Part shown: piece by piece, positions 8,602-18,175 of the stretch | How positions within the stretch are numbered: position 1 is the first letter of the stretch | Layout of the letters: each line of letters opens with the position of its first letter | NCBI RefSeq assembly: GCF_002102155.1 | Contig: NZ_LQOU01000031.1 | Span: forward strand, 1-53,844 | Direction of reading: 5' to 3' | Source of the DNA: Mycobacterium europaeum | GTDB taxonomy: Bacteria; Actinomycetota; Actinomycetes; Mycobacteriales; Mycobacteriaceae | DNA: 53,844 nucleotides | Made by a program: the position numbers and the translations under genes | Notes under the pieces: model-generated | Databases searched by the model: none | Told to the model about the DNA's origin: nothing | Seen by the model: only the letters and a program-made list of their open reading frames with translations

Positions 8602-9996
8602 CACCGGCGGTCGCCGGTGCGCCCACGGCCGCGCCGACTCGATCTGGGCGGCCAGCGACAACAACGTCGCCTCCGCGAACGGCCGGCCCACCAGCTGGAC
8701 GCCGATCGGCAGGCCGTCGCCGTCGAAGTCCCATGGCACGGCCGCGGCGGGCTGACCGGTCAGGTTCCACACCTGCTGGTAGGGCACGCGCTGCGCCACC
8801 GCCAGCAGCGTCCACACCGCGCCGCGGCGTTGGTAAGCGCCGATGCGGGACGGGCCCGTGGCATTGCCCGGCGTGACGACGACGTCGACGTCGTCGAAGA
8901 TCGACTGAATCCGGGCGCTCACCGCCGCCTCGGCCTCGCGGAGGGCGACCATCCGGCGATCGGAGAACAGCGAGCCGGCGCGCGCCAGGTTGCGGGTGCG
9001 CGCTTCGAGACGTTCGGGATGCCCCAGCGCGTCGGCGTCGTCGCTGATGCCCCGCAGATAGCGGGGAAGGTAATTGGTCATGATGGCCGACGGTGGATAG
9101 TCGGGGTCGGCGCGGATCACGTCATGGCCCAGGTCGCGCAGCAACGCGCCGGCCTGCTCGACCGCCGTGAGCTCCTGCTTGCCGATCCTGACGGGCAGCG
9201 GCGTGGGGACCTTCGTGCTCAAGGCGATGCGCAGCCGGCCGGGGTCACGCGTCGCCGCGGCCGCGAACTCGCCGCTCGGGCCGGACACTTCGGAAACCGT
9301 CGCCGTCGCGTCGAGGAATAGCGCGGCGTCCAGCACCGACCGGGCCAGCGGGCCGTTGGCGCTGAGCCCGTGCCACGCGTCGTCGTGCGGCTCCAACGAC
9401 ACCCGATCCCGTTGCGGTTTGACACCGAACAGGCCGCACCAGATCGCCGGGATGCGGATCGAGCCGCCACCGTCCGAGCCCAGCGCCAGCGGAGCCAGGC
9501 CGGCGGCCACCGCGGCCGCGCTGCCGCCACTGCTGCCGCCCGGCGTGCGGGTGAGGTTCCACGGATTGCGGGTCGCCCCGAAGGCCAGCGACTCGGTGTA
9601 GGGAAACATCATCAGCTCGGGCACATTGGTTTTGCCGAGGATGACGGCGCCGGCGGCGCGGAGCCGGCGGACCACCTCGGCGTCGGAGGTCGCCGCCGGC
9701 CGGTGTCCGCCGCTGCCGTACGTCGTCACCTCGCCTGCGACGTCGACGTCGTCCTTGATCGCGATCGGCACCCCGAGCAGCGGCAGCCGCTCGCCGGCGT
9801 CGAGGCGGTCCTGCGCGACGGCGGCCTCATCACGCGCGCTGTCGGACAACACCACGCGATAGCAGCGCAATTGGCTGTCCAGCCGCGCGATCCGATCCAG
9901 GTAGATCTCGAGCAGCCCGGGCGCGGTCAGCTCACCGTCGGCCAGCATCCGGGCCTGAGTGGCCGCGCCGGCATAAGCCACATCGCGAGCGTCCAC
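8596..9996 (-). CDS. amiB2: Amidase AmiB2 (amidase signature family)
   Basis: A 466-residue amidase signature enzyme hydrolysing amide bonds to acid and ammonia. The Ser-cisSer-Lys triad is complete: Lys81 in PIAIKDDV, Ser155 in the GGSSGGSAAA motif and Ser179 in GSDGGGSIRIP. The C-terminal part (LTGQPAAAVPW.FDGDGLPIGVQLVG) is also typical. Start: GTG 9996 gives VDARDVAYAGAATQARMLADG, matching the M. tuberculosis AmiB2 N terminus; the frame extends to 10080, which would overlap the promoter and start of the divergent HIT gene. Its end overlaps the end of the glycosylase gene by six bases. The natural substrate is unknown. Cytoplasmic, no signal peptide. Confidence 0.9.
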   Translation of the reverse strand: MDARDVAYAGAATQARMLADGELTAPGLLEIYLDRIARLDSQLRCYRVVLSDSARDEAAVAQDRLDAGERLPLLGVPIAIKDDVDVAGEVTTYGSGGHRPAATSDAEVVRRLRAAGAVILGKTNVPELMMFPYTESLAFGATRNPWNLTRTPGGSSGGSAAAVAAGLAPLALGSDGGGSIRIPAIWCGLFGVKPQRDRVSLEPHDDAWHGLSANGPLARSVLDAALFLDATATVSEVSGPSGEFAAAATRDPGRLRIALSTKVPTPLPVRIGKQELTAVEQAGALLRDLGHDVIRADPDYPPSAIMTNYLPRYLRGISDDADALGHPERLEARTRNLARAGSLFSDRRMVALREAEAAVSARIQSIFDDVDVVVTPGNATGPSRIGAYQRRGAVWTLLAVAQRVPYQQVWNLTGQPAAAVPWDFDGDGLPIGVQLVGRPFAEATLLSLAAQIESARPWAHRRPPVS

Positions 9997-10020
9997 TGCG
10001 GCAGCGTATCCCCCGGCCAG

Positions 10021-10026
10021 TACCGT
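10021..10026 (+). promoter_or_regulatory. -10 element TACCGT for the HIT gene
   Basis: TACCGT is followed by seven bases and ATG 10034. This leaderless arrangement favours ATG 10034 over GTG 10025, which overlaps the element. Confidence 0.4.
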
Positions 10027-10033
10027 GGGCGAC

Positions 10034-10462
10034 ATGTCCTGCGTGTTCTGTGCGATCATCGCCGGCGAGGCCCCGGCCATCCGGATCTGTGAAGACGACG
10101 ACTATCTGGCCATCCTCGACATCCGCCCGTTCGCCCGAGGGCACACCCTCGTCATCCCCAAACGCCACACCGTGGACCTCACCGACACCCCGCCCGAGAC
10201 GCTGGCCGGGATGATCACCATCGGCCAGCGGATCGCCCGTGCCGCCCGCACAACGGAATTGGCCGACGCGACCAACATCGCCATCAACGACGGCAGCGCC
10301 GCCTTCCAGACGGTGTTCCACATTCATTTGCACGTGCTGCCCCGACGCAACGGCGACAAGCTGTCGGTCGCCAAGGGGATGCTGCTGAGGCGCGACCCCG
10401 ACCGGGACGCCACCGCGCACATCCTGCGTTCGGCGCTGGCCCGCATCGACGCCAGCCAGTAA
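10034..10462 (+). CDS. HIT-family nucleotide hydrolase (Rv1262c-like)
   Basis: A 142-residue histidine-triad protein. The catalytic triad motif HIHLHVLP is present, with the upstream FCAII, GHTLVIPKRH and INDG segments of the Hint/HinT branch. The N-terminal CVFC pair is a possible zinc site. Such enzymes cleave nucleoside phosphoramidates or adenylylated intermediates. It is a cytoplasmic protein with no signal peptide. The TAA stop lies 10 bases before the next gene, so a two-gene unit with the nitroreductase is likely. Family sure, substrate unknown. Confidence 0.9.
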   Translation: MSCVFCAIIAGEAPAIRICEDDDYLAILDIRPFARGHTLVIPKRHTVDLTDTPPETLAGMITIGQRIARAARTTELADATNIAINDGSAAFQTVFHIHLHVLPRRNGDKLSVAKGMLLRRDPDRDATAHILRSALARIDASQ

Positions 10463-10472
10463 TACTGGGCTG

Positions 10473-10919
10473 ATGGCATTTCCGTCCTGGGTCGAACAGC
10501 GTCTACTGCCCCCGATGTTGCGCCTGCACGACAGCGTGTATCGCAAGACGAACGGCTGGATCGGTCACCGCTTCCTGCTGATACCCAGCCTGCTACTGCA
10601 CACCGTGGGCGCCAAGACCGGCCAACCGCGAACCGCGGCGCTCACCTATGCGCGCGACGGCGATGACTATTTGGTCGTCGCTTCCAAGGGCGGCGACCCG
10701 CGCGCGCCCGGCTGGTACCACAACCTGCGGAAGAATCCGGACGTGGAAATCAACGTCGGCCCGAAACGTTTTGCGGTCACCGCTCGCCCGGTGCTGCGCG
10801 ACGACGCCGATTACCCGCGGCTGTGGCAGATCGTCAACAAGAACAACGGCGACCGCTACACCGCCTACCAGCAGAAGACGTCGCGGCCGATTCCCGTCGT
10901 CGTGCTCACACGGCGCTGA
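10473..10919 (+). CDS. F420-dependent nitroreductase-family protein (Ddn/Rv1261c-like)
   Basis: A 148-residue member of the deazaflavin (F420)-binding split-barrel family that includes M. tuberculosis Ddn. Diagnostic segments are LLHTVGAKTGQPRTAALTY, the phosphate-contact motif SKGGDPRAPGWYHNL and NPDVEINVG, ending with a short VVVLTRR strand. Members transfer hydride from reduced F420 to quinones or nitro compounds; the natural substrate is unknown for this branch. It follows the HIT gene by 10 bases, and a TAATACT stretch over the HIT stop codon could provide an internal promoter. No signal peptide. Confidence 0.9.
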   Translation: MAFPSWVEQRLLPPMLRLHDSVYRKTNGWIGHRFLLIPSLLLHTVGAKTGQPRTAALTYARDGDDYLVVASKGGDPRAPGWYHNLRKNPDVEINVGPKRFAVTARPVLRDDADYPRLWQIVNKNNGDRYTAYQQKTSRPIPVVVLTRR

Positions 10920-10960
10920 CCCCGAGCCTGGCGCGGGGGTTTATTCTCCACTAGCGTGCG

Positions 10961-13900
10961 GTGATCTCCTCGATTGGTCATCGCACGGCGCGGATCGGCT
11001 GGAGCGGTATGCAACCCTGGGCGGGCAATCCCTGGCGGCGATTCAGGCTGCCCCCGCGAGTCGGTTGGCTCGTCGTCGGCGTGTATGGTCTGGCGGCCAC
11101 GCTGGTGGTCGCATCCTCGATCGGGGGCTGGCGGGGCGTCTACGCGACCCGGCCGGTCGATGAAATCGCGCTGGCGGTCTGCCTGCTGTGCGGGGCGGGA
11201 TTCGCCGGCTACGCGGCCCGGTCCGCGGCCGGCCGGCACAGGTACGGATGGCTGGCGATGGTGACGGCCCAGCTGGGCTGGGCGGCGGGCGAGGTCATCT
11301 GGGCCGTGTACGACGTGCGTCCGGAACTGGCCCACGCCACCCATCCCGCCGCCGCCGAGATCGTCCTGTTGCTCTGGCCGTTCGGCACCTTCACGTCGCT
11401 GGTCCTGTTGTCGCGCTTTTCCCGCCACAGTCCGCGGCGGCTGGTGCTGGACGGCCTCATCGTGGCGACGTCGCTGTTCGTGGTGTCGTGGGTCTTCGTC
11501 GTCGACCAGCAGCTGCGCCAGAACAGCGGCTCGCGGGTGACGACCCTCGCCGAGGTCTTCAACGACATCGTCCTGCTGACCACCGCGATCCTGATGTTGT
11601 CGCGGGTTCGTCGCGGCGACCCGCCGAGCCGCAATCTGCTGGCCGGCGGCGTGCTGATGATCAGCGTCGCCGACATCGCGATGGTGTTCAAGAGCGGGAT
11701 CGGCAGCTACCAGGTCAGCGATCTCGTGGACCTGGGCAGAGTGGGTGGGCTGGGCATGATCGCGCTGGCCGCGCTGTCGAGCGTCCACGAGGTCCCGTCG
11801 CCGCCCTCGCGCGCCGACGAGATACGGTCGCGTACCCGGCTGTGGCTTCCGTACCTGCCGTTGCTGGTGGCCGCCGCGGTGGGGATGGGCCACGTGGCGG
11901 GCTTGATGGCGCACGGCCCGTTGCTGGCCGCGCTGGGCGTTCTCGTCGCCGCGGTGCTCGTGCGTCAGTTCGTCATGTTGACGGAGAACCAGAGCCTGCT
12001 GTCCGAGGTGGCGCGGGAGGCGTTTCGCGACAGCCTGACGGGACTGGCCAACCGGGCGTATTTCCTTGACCGGCTGGAACAGGCCGTCGCCCGGCAGGAT
12101 TGCGGCATCGCGCCCATCGGGGTGTTGTGCCTCGACCTCGACAACTTCAAGTCGGTCAACGACGCCCTGGGCCACCCGGCCGGTGACGAACTGCTGGTCC
12201 GGGTCGCCGGGCGACTCACCGCCACCCTGGGTGACAAGTGCGTCATTGCTCGCCTCGGTGGCGACGAATTCGCCGTCCTCCTCGAGGGTCCCATCGAAGA
12301 ATCACACGGGGCGGCCCATCGGGTCCTCGACGCGTTCAACACCCCGATCGTGGTCGACGGGGTTCCCATAGCGGTCCGGCCGAGTGTCGGTTTCACCGTC
12401 GCCACCGCCGCGTCGGACTGCACCGTCGAGCAGCTCCTCCGGCACGCCGACCTGGCCATGTACACGGCCAAACGGGAAGGGGGCCAATGTGTTCGGAGTT
12501 TCGTGCCCGATTTGCCCCTGTCCTATTCCTTCCCGGCCATCCCGCCCGCCGAGCCGGCCGCCGCGGCGGTGGAGGCCGCCGTGAGGAGCGCCGAGCCGAT
12601 GCTCAGGCGGGCCGCCGACGTGGCCGTGTCGAGACCCGCGCGACCGCAGGGCGGGATCGACGGCGTCCGCTGGCCCCCGACGCCAATCCGGATTGCCCTG
12701 GCGGCCTTGATCATCGGCGTGGCCTCCTTCACGGTGGCCAGCGTCGTCTCGCCGATTGCCAGTCACAGCGTCTTCTTCACCAAATCCCTGTATTCGGCGT
12801 TGAACCTGCTGGCGGCCGGGCTGATCGCCGTTCGCGCATACCGCCTCAAAGCCGACCGGCGGGCGTGGTCTTTGATCGCCGCGGGCATGGCGCTCTCGGC
12901 GCTCGGTGACGTCGTGTATGCGTTGTGGGTGCCGAACGCGCAGTCGCCGTCGGTCGCCGATCCCGAGTACCTGGCGTTCTACCCGTTCGTCTATGCCGGG
13001 ATCTTGCTGCTGATGCGGGCCCGCCTGAAGCGGGTACCGATGCCGGTGCGCCTCGATTCCCTGGTGTGCGCGTTGGCCGTGGCCGCGCTGGCCGCGGCGC
13101 TGCGGGCCGGACCCATGCACGCCGCCGCGGACCGCACGCCCGCGACGGTGTTGGTCGGCCTGATTTATCCCTGGGGCGACTTGGTGCTGCTGGCCCTGGC
13201 CGTCGGCATGCTGCCGATCCTGGGCTGGCGCAGCGAGTTCCGGTGGGCCCTGCTGGTCGCCGGGCTGGTGGGTTTCGCGGTTGCGGACACGGCATACCTC
13301 TTCCAGACGTCGGCGGGCTCATACCGGGTGGGTACCTCGCTCGACGCGCTCTGGCCGGCGTCGTCGCTGTTGGTGGCGATGGCCAGCTGGGCCCGTGGGT
13401 CATCGGCGGCACCGGCAACGCGGCGCGGACTCGACTCCTATGCCGTTCCGGTGACGTGCACCGTCGTGGCACTCGGCGTCACCATTCTGGGGCACGATTC
13501 GCGGCTCGCATCGACGCTCGCCGCCCTGAGCCTGGTGGCCGTCGCCGCGCGATTCTCGGTGACGTTCCGGGATGTCAGCCTGCTGGCCGAAAGCCACAAA
13601 CAGGCCATGACGGACCAATTGACCACCCTGCCGAATCGGCGATCGCTGGCAACGGCGCTCACCGCGCTGTCGGCTTCGGACTCGCCCGTGGGAACGTCGT
13701 CGCGTCGTGCGCTGCTCCTGCTGGACCTCCACAAGCTGCGGGAGATCAACGCCTCGGTTGGTCGCCACTTCGGCGAAGAGCTGTTGTGGCGCGTCGCAAA
13801 CCGGCTCGCGCACAACGTGCGTCGCGACGACCTGCTCGCCCGCGTGAGCGATGAAGAATTCGCCATCCTGCTCGGGGTGGGATCCGACCTCACCGCCGCG

Positions 13901-14932
13901 CGGGCCCAGGCGAGTCGGTTACTCGAGGCCATCAGCATCCCGTTCGAACTGGACGCGATCAGTGTGCAGATCGACGCCTGCGTCGCCATCGCGCTGTACC
14001 CCGATCATTGCGACCACCCGCAGGAGCTGTTGAATCGGGCGGAGGCCGCGATCCCGTACGCCAAGTCCGCACTGAGCAAGATCGCGGTGTACGAGTCCGG
14101 CTTCGAGGTGGATCGCGACCACGATCCCAACCTCATCCGGGAACTACGCGCCGCGCTCATCGATGGCGACGAGCTGACGCTCCATTACCAGCCCAAGGTC
14201 AACGCGAGCGACGGGAGCGTGCACAGCGTCGAGGCGCTGCTGCGCTGGCAACACCCCGCCCGCGGGCTGCTGCTGCCGGAGGAGTTCCTCCCGTCCGCCG
14301 AACGCGCCGGTTTGATGCGCACGTTGGCCAATCGGACCATCAACCTCACCCTCGAACAGATCCGGTTGTGGCGCGACCAGGGCATTGCGCTGACCGTCGC
14401 GGTGAACCTGTCGACGACGAACCTGCTCGACCTCGACCTCGCGGTCACCATCGAACGGTTGCTGCGGACCCACGGGCTGCCCCCCGACGCACTGATCATC
14501 GAGATCACCGAGAGCGCCCTCGTCGACTCGGAGCGCTCCCGCAACACCGTCGCCGCCCTGCAGCTGCTCGGCGTTCGCATCTCGCTGGACGACTACGGCA
14601 CCGGATGGTCGTCGCTGGCCCGCCTGCAGGATGTCTCGGTCGACGAGCTCAAGCTGGACCGGCGATTCGTGGCGCGGTTGGCGCAGGATCCCCGATCGGT
14701 GGCCATCGTGCAGTCCACGGTGGACCTGGCGCAGAACCTGGGTGCCGACCTCGTCGCCGAGGGCGTCGAAGACGACGCCACCCTGAGCGCGCTGCGGCGT
14801 TACGGCTGCACCATCACCCAGGGGTTCGTGCACAGCCCGCCGTTGCCGCCGGAGGAACTGCGGCGCTGGATCACCGGCCGGAGCGCGGTCGCGGGCCCCA
14901 TCGATTCGCAGAAATCCGGTGTGCCGGAGTGA
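10961..14932 (+). CDS. Large membrane-bound GGDEF-GGDEF-EAL protein for cyclic-di-GMP turnover
   Basis: A 1323-residue protein made of two copies of the same layout. Module 1 has about eight hydrophobic segments (30-340) and an intact GGDEF domain: DLDNFKSVND at 392-401 and RLGGDEF at 431-437. Module 2 repeats the membrane part (575-870) and has a degenerate GGDEF domain: DLHKLREIN in place of the metal site and RVSDEEF at 961-967. A complete EAL phosphodiesterase domain follows, with EALLRW 1091-1096, VNLS, EITES 1181-1185, DDYGTG 1210-1215, KLD 1231-1233, EGVE 1267-1270 and Gln1287. The first cyclase lacks an RxxD inhibitory site. The two membrane parts share ADxxxxFxxxxGSYxV near 237-251 and 775-790. 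So both synthesis and breakdown of c-di-GMP are predicted, steered by unknown signals. GTG 10961 is the likely start. From memory, M. tuberculosis has no such gene here. Confidence 0.9.
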   Translation: MISSIGHRTARIGWSGMQPWAGNPWRRFRLPPRVGWLVVGVYGLAATLVVASSIGGWRGVYATRPVDEIALAVCLLCGAGFAGYAARSAAGRHRYGWLAMVTAQLGWAAGEVIWAVYDVRPELAHATHPAAAEIVLLLWPFGTFTSLVLLSRFSRHSPRRLVLDGLIVATSLFVVSWVFVVDQQLRQNSGSRVTTLAEVFNDIVLLTTAILMLSRVRRGDPPSRNLLAGGVLMISVADIAMVFKSGIGSYQVSDLVDLGRVGGLGMIALAALSSVHEVPSPPSRADEIRSRTRLWLPYLPLLVAAAVGMGHVAGLMAHGPLLAALGVLVAAVLVRQFVMLTENQSLLSEVAREAFRDSLTGLANRAYFLDRLEQAVARQDCGIAPIGVLCLDLDNFKSVNDALGHPAGDELLVRVAGRLTATLGDKCVIARLGGDEFAVLLEGPIEESHGAAHRVLDAFNTPIVVDGVPIAVRPSVGFTVATAASDCTVEQLLRHADLAMYTAKREGGQCVRSFVPDLPLSYSFPAIPPAEPAAAAVEAAVRSAEPMLRRAADVAVSRPARPQGGIDGVRWPPTPIRIALAALIIGVASFTVASVVSPIASHSVFFTKSLYSALNLLAAGLIAVRAYRLKADRRAWSLIAAGMALSALGDVVYALWVPNAQSPSVADPEYLAFYPFVYAGILLLMRARLKRVPMPVRLDSLVCALAVAALAAALRAGPMHAAADRTPATVLVGLIYPWGDLVLLALAVGMLPILGWRSEFRWALLVAGLVGFAVADTAYLFQTSAGSYRVGTSLDALWPASSLLVAMASWARGSSAAPATRRGLDSYAVPVTCTVVALGVTILGHDSRLASTLAALSLVAVAARFSVTFRDVSLLAESHKQAMTDQLTTLPNRRSLATALTALSASDSPVGTSSRRALLLLDLHKLREINASVGRHFGEELLWRVANRLAHNVRRDDLLARVSDEEFAILLGVGSDLTAARAQASRLLEAISIPFELDAISVQIDACVAIALYPDHCDHPQELLNRAEAAIPYAKSALSKIAVYESGFEVDRDHDPNLIRELRAALIDGDELTLHYQPKVNASDGSVHSVEALLRWQHPARGLLLPEEFLPSAERAGLMRTLANRTINLTLEQIRLWRDQGIALTVAVNLSTTNLLDLDLAVTIERLLRTHGLPPDALIIEITESALVDSERSRNTVAALQLLGVRISLDDYGTGWSSLARLQDVSVDELKLDRRFVARLAQDPRSVAIVQSTVDLAQNLGADLVAEGVEDDATLSALRRYGCTITQGFVHSPPLPPEELRRWITGRSAVAGPIDSQKSGVPE

Positions 14933-14936
14933 GCGG

Positions 14937-15968
14937 CTAGAACAATTCCTTGGCGAGCAGTTCCAGCGTCGCCACCCGCGCCGGCGCGGTTGCCGGACCG
15001 GTGCCGCGGCGAGCCGAGGCCACCGGGTTGACCATCACCTCGTCGACCTCGAACCGTTGGGCGAGCGCCCGTAACTGCTCGGCGGCCTCGGCGGGCGTAC
15101 CGAGGACCGCTCGCCGCAGTCCGCTCTCCACGATCCGCTGCTGCTGTTCGGTCAGCTCCGCGCCTTCGGCCTCCTCGACCAGCGGCACGGGCCCCAGGGG
15201 CTGTCCGGTGCGCAGCTTCGCCATCATCTGCAGATTGGGCAGCATCAATGCCGTTGCCTCGTCGCGGGTTTCGGCCACCGCGGCGTTCACCGTCAAAAAC
15301 GTCAGCGGCTCGGGCGTGAGGGCGCTGGGCTTGAACCGGGAACGGTACACCTCGAGCGCCTCCTCGGTTCCCTGGCCCGAGAAGTGGTGCGCGAACACGT
15401 AGGGCAGCCCCTTGGCGGCGGCCAGGTGAGCCGAGTACATCGACGAGCCCAGCAGCCACAGGCGCGGCTCACCGGCGGCCGCGGGGGTGGCCTTGAGCCG
15501 GTAGTCGCCCGAGCGCAGCGGCACCACGACGCCGCGCGCGCTCATCAGCGCCGCCACGTCGTCGAGGTATTCCGGAAAGTTCTCGATGTCTTCTTCGCCG
15601 CGGCCGCCACGCAGCGCATAGGAGGTCACCGGGTCGGACCCGGGCGCTCGGCCGATGCCCAGGTCGATGCGGCCCGGCGCGGCGGCTTCCAGCAGCGCGA
15701 ACTGCTCGGCCACCGCCAGCGGTGCGTGATTGGGCAGCATCACGCCGCCGGACCCGAGACGAAGCTGCGAGGTTTGCGCGGCCAGATAGGCGATCAGGAC
15801 CGGCGGGCTGGTGGCGCCGACGGAGGGCATGTTGTGATGCTCGGCGACCCAGTAGCGCGTGAAACCCAGCCGATCCGCGGCCTGCGCCAACTGCACGGTT
15901 GCCGCGAGCGCGTCGGCGCTCGTCTGATCCGAGCGCACCGGGACGAGATCGAGGACGGAAAGACGCAC
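14937..15968 (-). CDS. LLM-class flavin-dependent oxidoreductase (luciferase-like monooxygenase)
   Basis: A 343-residue TIM-barrel protein of the bacterial luciferase family: LSVLDLVPVRSDQT, RYWVAEHHNMPSV, GSGGVMLPNHAPL, RIDLGIGRAPGSDP and the LLGSSMYSAHLAAAKGLPY segment. The pattern is that of the single-chain MsnO8-like group, which uses FMNH2 or F420. Start GTG 15968 gives VRLSVLDLVP, the usual N terminus; the frame is open to 16097 and GTG 16019 is an alternative. A perfect 9-bp inverted repeat spans the start. Its stop lies only four bases from the end of the c-di-GMP gene. Substrate unknown. I recall no such gene here in M. tuberculosis. Confidence 0.85.
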   Translation of the reverse strand: MRLSVLDLVPVRSDQTSADALAATVQLAQAADRLGFTRYWVAEHHNMPSVGATSPPVLIAYLAAQTSQLRLGSGGVMLPNHAPLAVAEQFALLEAAAPGRIDLGIGRAPGSDPVTSYALRGGRGEEDIENFPEYLDDVAALMSARGVVVPLRSGDYRLKATPAAAGEPRLWLLGSSMYSAHLAAAKGLPYVFAHHFSGQGTEEALEVYRSRFKPSALTPEPLTFLTVNAAVAETRDEATALMLPNLQMMAKLRTGQPLGPVPLVEEAEGAELTEQQQRIVESGLRRAVLGTPAEAAEQLRALAQRFEVDEVMVNPVASARRGTGPATAPARVATLELLAKELF

Positions 15969-16000
15969 GTTCGCGTCAACGCCGTGCGGCCCGCGAACGT
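15967..16000. repeat. Inverted repeat ACGTTCGCG/CGCGAACGT across the LLM gene start
   Basis: Arms at 15967-15975 and 15992-16000 are perfect 9-bp complements with a 16-base spacer. The left arm covers the proposed GTG start. It may be an operator or an mRNA hairpin limiting initiation; if translation starts at 16019 it would be coding instead. Confidence 0.4.
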
Positions 16001-16138
16001 TCCCTCGGCTCAGCGGCACGGCAGTGATCGTGCGCTCACGGCTTTGGGTGTGAACGCGGGGCGGGAATCCGGCCGGTCTTGCGCCCACGTTGCACAATCA
16101 AAGCCCACGTTTCACAATCACCGCCAGGCGCTTCAGGC

Positions 16139-17269
16139 TCAGTAGTCCTTGAGCGTGATCGAGCTGACGATGCGGTCGAAGACCTCCTGCGGGATGGGAG
16201 CCCCGCCCGGGATGTTGTCGACGACCAGCCATTGGTTGCGCTTGACGTAGTCGCTGAATTCTTTGTGGTAGTTGGCGAAGCCGAGCCCGTAATCAACCGT
16301 GCCGTCGTGGGAGGCCGTCGCGAGCTCGCCGGCCAGGATGTAGGCGCCCAGCAGGGCGACACTGGTCCCCTGGCCCGACAACGGCGAGCAGCAATATGCG
16401 GCGTCGCCGACCAGCGCGACCCGGCCTACCGACCAACGGTCCATCTTGATCTGCGACATCTCGTCGAAGTAGAAATCCGGTGCGCTGCGCATGTATTCCA
16501 GCAACTGCGGACGCACCCACCCGTCGTCGGCCATCCGCCGCTGCAGCTCGGCGAACTGCGCTTCCGTGTCGCGGTAGTCGATCCGCAGATCGGCGTCCAT
16601 GAAACCGAGCATGGCCCGGGCCTCGGTGTTGTTGCGGGCGCTGTAGACCCCGGCCATGCTGGCGTCCCCGTAATGCCAGGTCTGCCAGTAGTCCAGGTCG
16701 AGGAAATTGGGCACGGTGAAGATCGCCGCGTGCGTGCCCAGCCGCTCGATGAATCGCTCCTCGGGGCCGAAGACCAACCGGCGCACGTTCGAGTGCAATC
16801 CGTCCGCGCCGATGACCAAGTCGAAGCTGCGCGCGGGGGCACGTTCGAAGGTCACGTGGACGGCCGCACCGTCGTCGTCCAGCCCGGTGATGGTGTCATC
16901 GAAGATGTATTCCGCCGTCCATTGGCTTGCGCCGTACAGCAATTCGACCAGGTCGTCACGCAGGAGCTCGATGTCCGGGCTGTCGATGGGCCCGCCCGTG
17001 GGCGTCGACTCGGTGTCGCGGGACAGCTCGTTGCCGTCGCGGTCGACGACGGAGGCGCCGCGGATTTGCGTCTTTCGTTTCTGGGCGGCGGCCAGCAGGC
17101 CCATGCGCTCCAGCACCCCCAGCGCCGGCCCGCGCACGTCGATCGCCTGACCACCCGGCCGCGGCCCGGGGTGGCGCTCCACCACGGTGACCGAATAGCC
17201 ATGCCGCCCAAGCCAATAAGCCGTCGTCGCACCGGCGACGCTGGCGCCGGAAATCAGAACGTCGGTCAC
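16139..17269 (-). CDS. FAD-dependent aromatic-ring monooxygenase-like oxidoreductase (Rv1260-like)
   Basis: A 376-residue group A flavoprotein monooxygenase. The N-terminal dinucleotide fold begins [20 protein letters not shown] (GxSxxG variant), followed by [19 protein letters not shown]. The second FAD motif is VIGADGLHS and the third is [20 protein letters not shown]. Enzymes of this fold use NAD(P)H to hydroxylate aromatic substrates. The substrate here is unknown. The ATG overlaps the udgB stop by four bases (ATGA 17269-17266), so the two are cotranslated; a functional link between a DNA repair enzyme and a flavoprotein is not obvious. Confidence 0.88.
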   Translation of the reverse strand: MTDVLISGASVAGATTAYWLGRHGYSVTVVERHPGPRPGGQAIDVRGPALGVLERMGLLAAAQKRKTQIRGASVVDRDGNELSRDTESTPTGGPIDSPDIELLRDDLVELLYGASQWTAEYIFDDTITGLDDDGAAVHVTFERAPARSFDLVIGADGLHSNVRRLVFGPEERFIERLGTHAAIFTVPNFLDLDYWQTWHYGDASMAGVYSARNNTEARAMLGFMDADLRIDYRDTEAQFAELQRRMADDGWVRPQLLEYMRSAPDFYFDEMSQIKMDRWSVGRVALVGDAAYCCSPLSGQGTSVALLGAYILAGELATASHDGTVDYGLGFANYHKEFSDYVKRNQWLVVDNIPGGAPIPQEVFDRIVSSITLKDY

Positions 17270-18078
17270 TTGATCCCTGCCAGCCTTTTCGCGTCGCGAA
17301 AAACGTCGTCGAGCATTGCTGGTGTCAACCTACCGGTAAACATGTTTTGCTGGCTGGGGTGGTAGCAGCCGAGTAATCGCACGCCGGGCGCGAATTGCGC
17401 CACGACCCCATGGCCGAACCGCGGCTTGCGCATCGCGGACGCGCCCGGCAGCCGCAGCGCGATTTGCCAGGCGAACCCGCCCAACGCCACGATCGTGCGC
17501 ACGTGCTCGGCGACCAGCCGCCATTCGGCCTCCAGCCAGGGCCAGCAGGTGTCGCGCTCCTTCGGCGTCGGTGCGTTGGCCGGGGGCGCGCACCGCACCG
17601 GCGCGGCGATGCGAACCCCGTTGGCCCGCAAGCCATCCGCCGCATCCACGCTGGTCGGCTGGTTCACCAGCCCGGCCCGGTGCAGCGCGGCATAGAGCTG
17701 ATCGCCGGACCGGTCGCCGGTGAACATGCGGCCCGTCCGGTTGGCGCCGTGCGCGGCGGGCGCCAACCCGACGATCAACAGCCAGGGCCGTTCCGACCCC
17801 CAGCCCGGCACCGGGCGGCCCCAATACGGCTGGTCGGCGAAGGCACGTCGTTTCAGCACGGCCACGTCCTCGCGCCAGTCGACCAGGCGCGGGCAGGCGC
17901 GGCAGACGCTGATCACGGCGTCGAGTTCGCGGATCGACGCGGCGTCGTGCGCCAGCGCGGCGACCTGTGCGGCGTCGGCGGCCACCTCCGTCTCCGGGGT
18001 GGCCGGATCGCCCGGCCAGCCGGTGCCGGGGACCACCGGAGAATCGAACGGCTGGCCGGTACGAGGGTGGACGAGCAC
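17266..18078 (-). CDS. udgB: Type 5 uracil-DNA glycosylase UdgB
   Basis: A 270-residue iron-sulphur uracil-DNA glycosylase of family 5. UDG motif A is [17 protein letters not shown] and motif B is [13 protein letters not shown]. The cluster Cys are visible as the CRAC pair (CxxC) and the Cys in APVRCAPP plus the Cys in DTCWPW. The family removes uracil and other deaminated or damaged bases, starting base excision repair. Start GTG 18078 gives [11 protein letters not shown], with a weak GCAGGA ribosome site; the M. tuberculosis protein is annotated somewhat longer. It is first of a two-gene unit with the FAD oxidoreductase and divergent from the efflux gene. Confidence 0.9.
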   Translation of the reverse strand: MLVHPRTGQPFDSPVVPGTGWPGDPATPETEVAADAAQVAALAHDAASIRELDAVISVCRACPRLVDWREDVAVLKRRAFADQPYWGRPVPGWGSERPWLLIVGLAPAAHGANRTGRMFTGDRSGDQLYAALHRAGLVNQPTSVDAADGLRANGVRIAAPVRCAPPANAPTPKERDTCWPWLEAEWRLVAEHVRTIVALGGFAWQIALRLPGASAMRKPRFGHGVVAQFAPGVRLLGCYHPSQQNMFTGRLTPAMLDDVFRDAKRLAGIK

Positions 18079-18175
18079 ATCAACATCCTGCAGCCATCCG
18101 GTGGACGACGGTTGAAGTCCCCGAATAATCGGTGGTAGCGCCGCGGATCAGCCGTTAAGTTCGCACCGAATACCC

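Noticed and set aside
18079..18175. WhiB7-type promoter before tap
   Set aside because: No AT-rich element next to a recognisable -35 could be identified with confidence.
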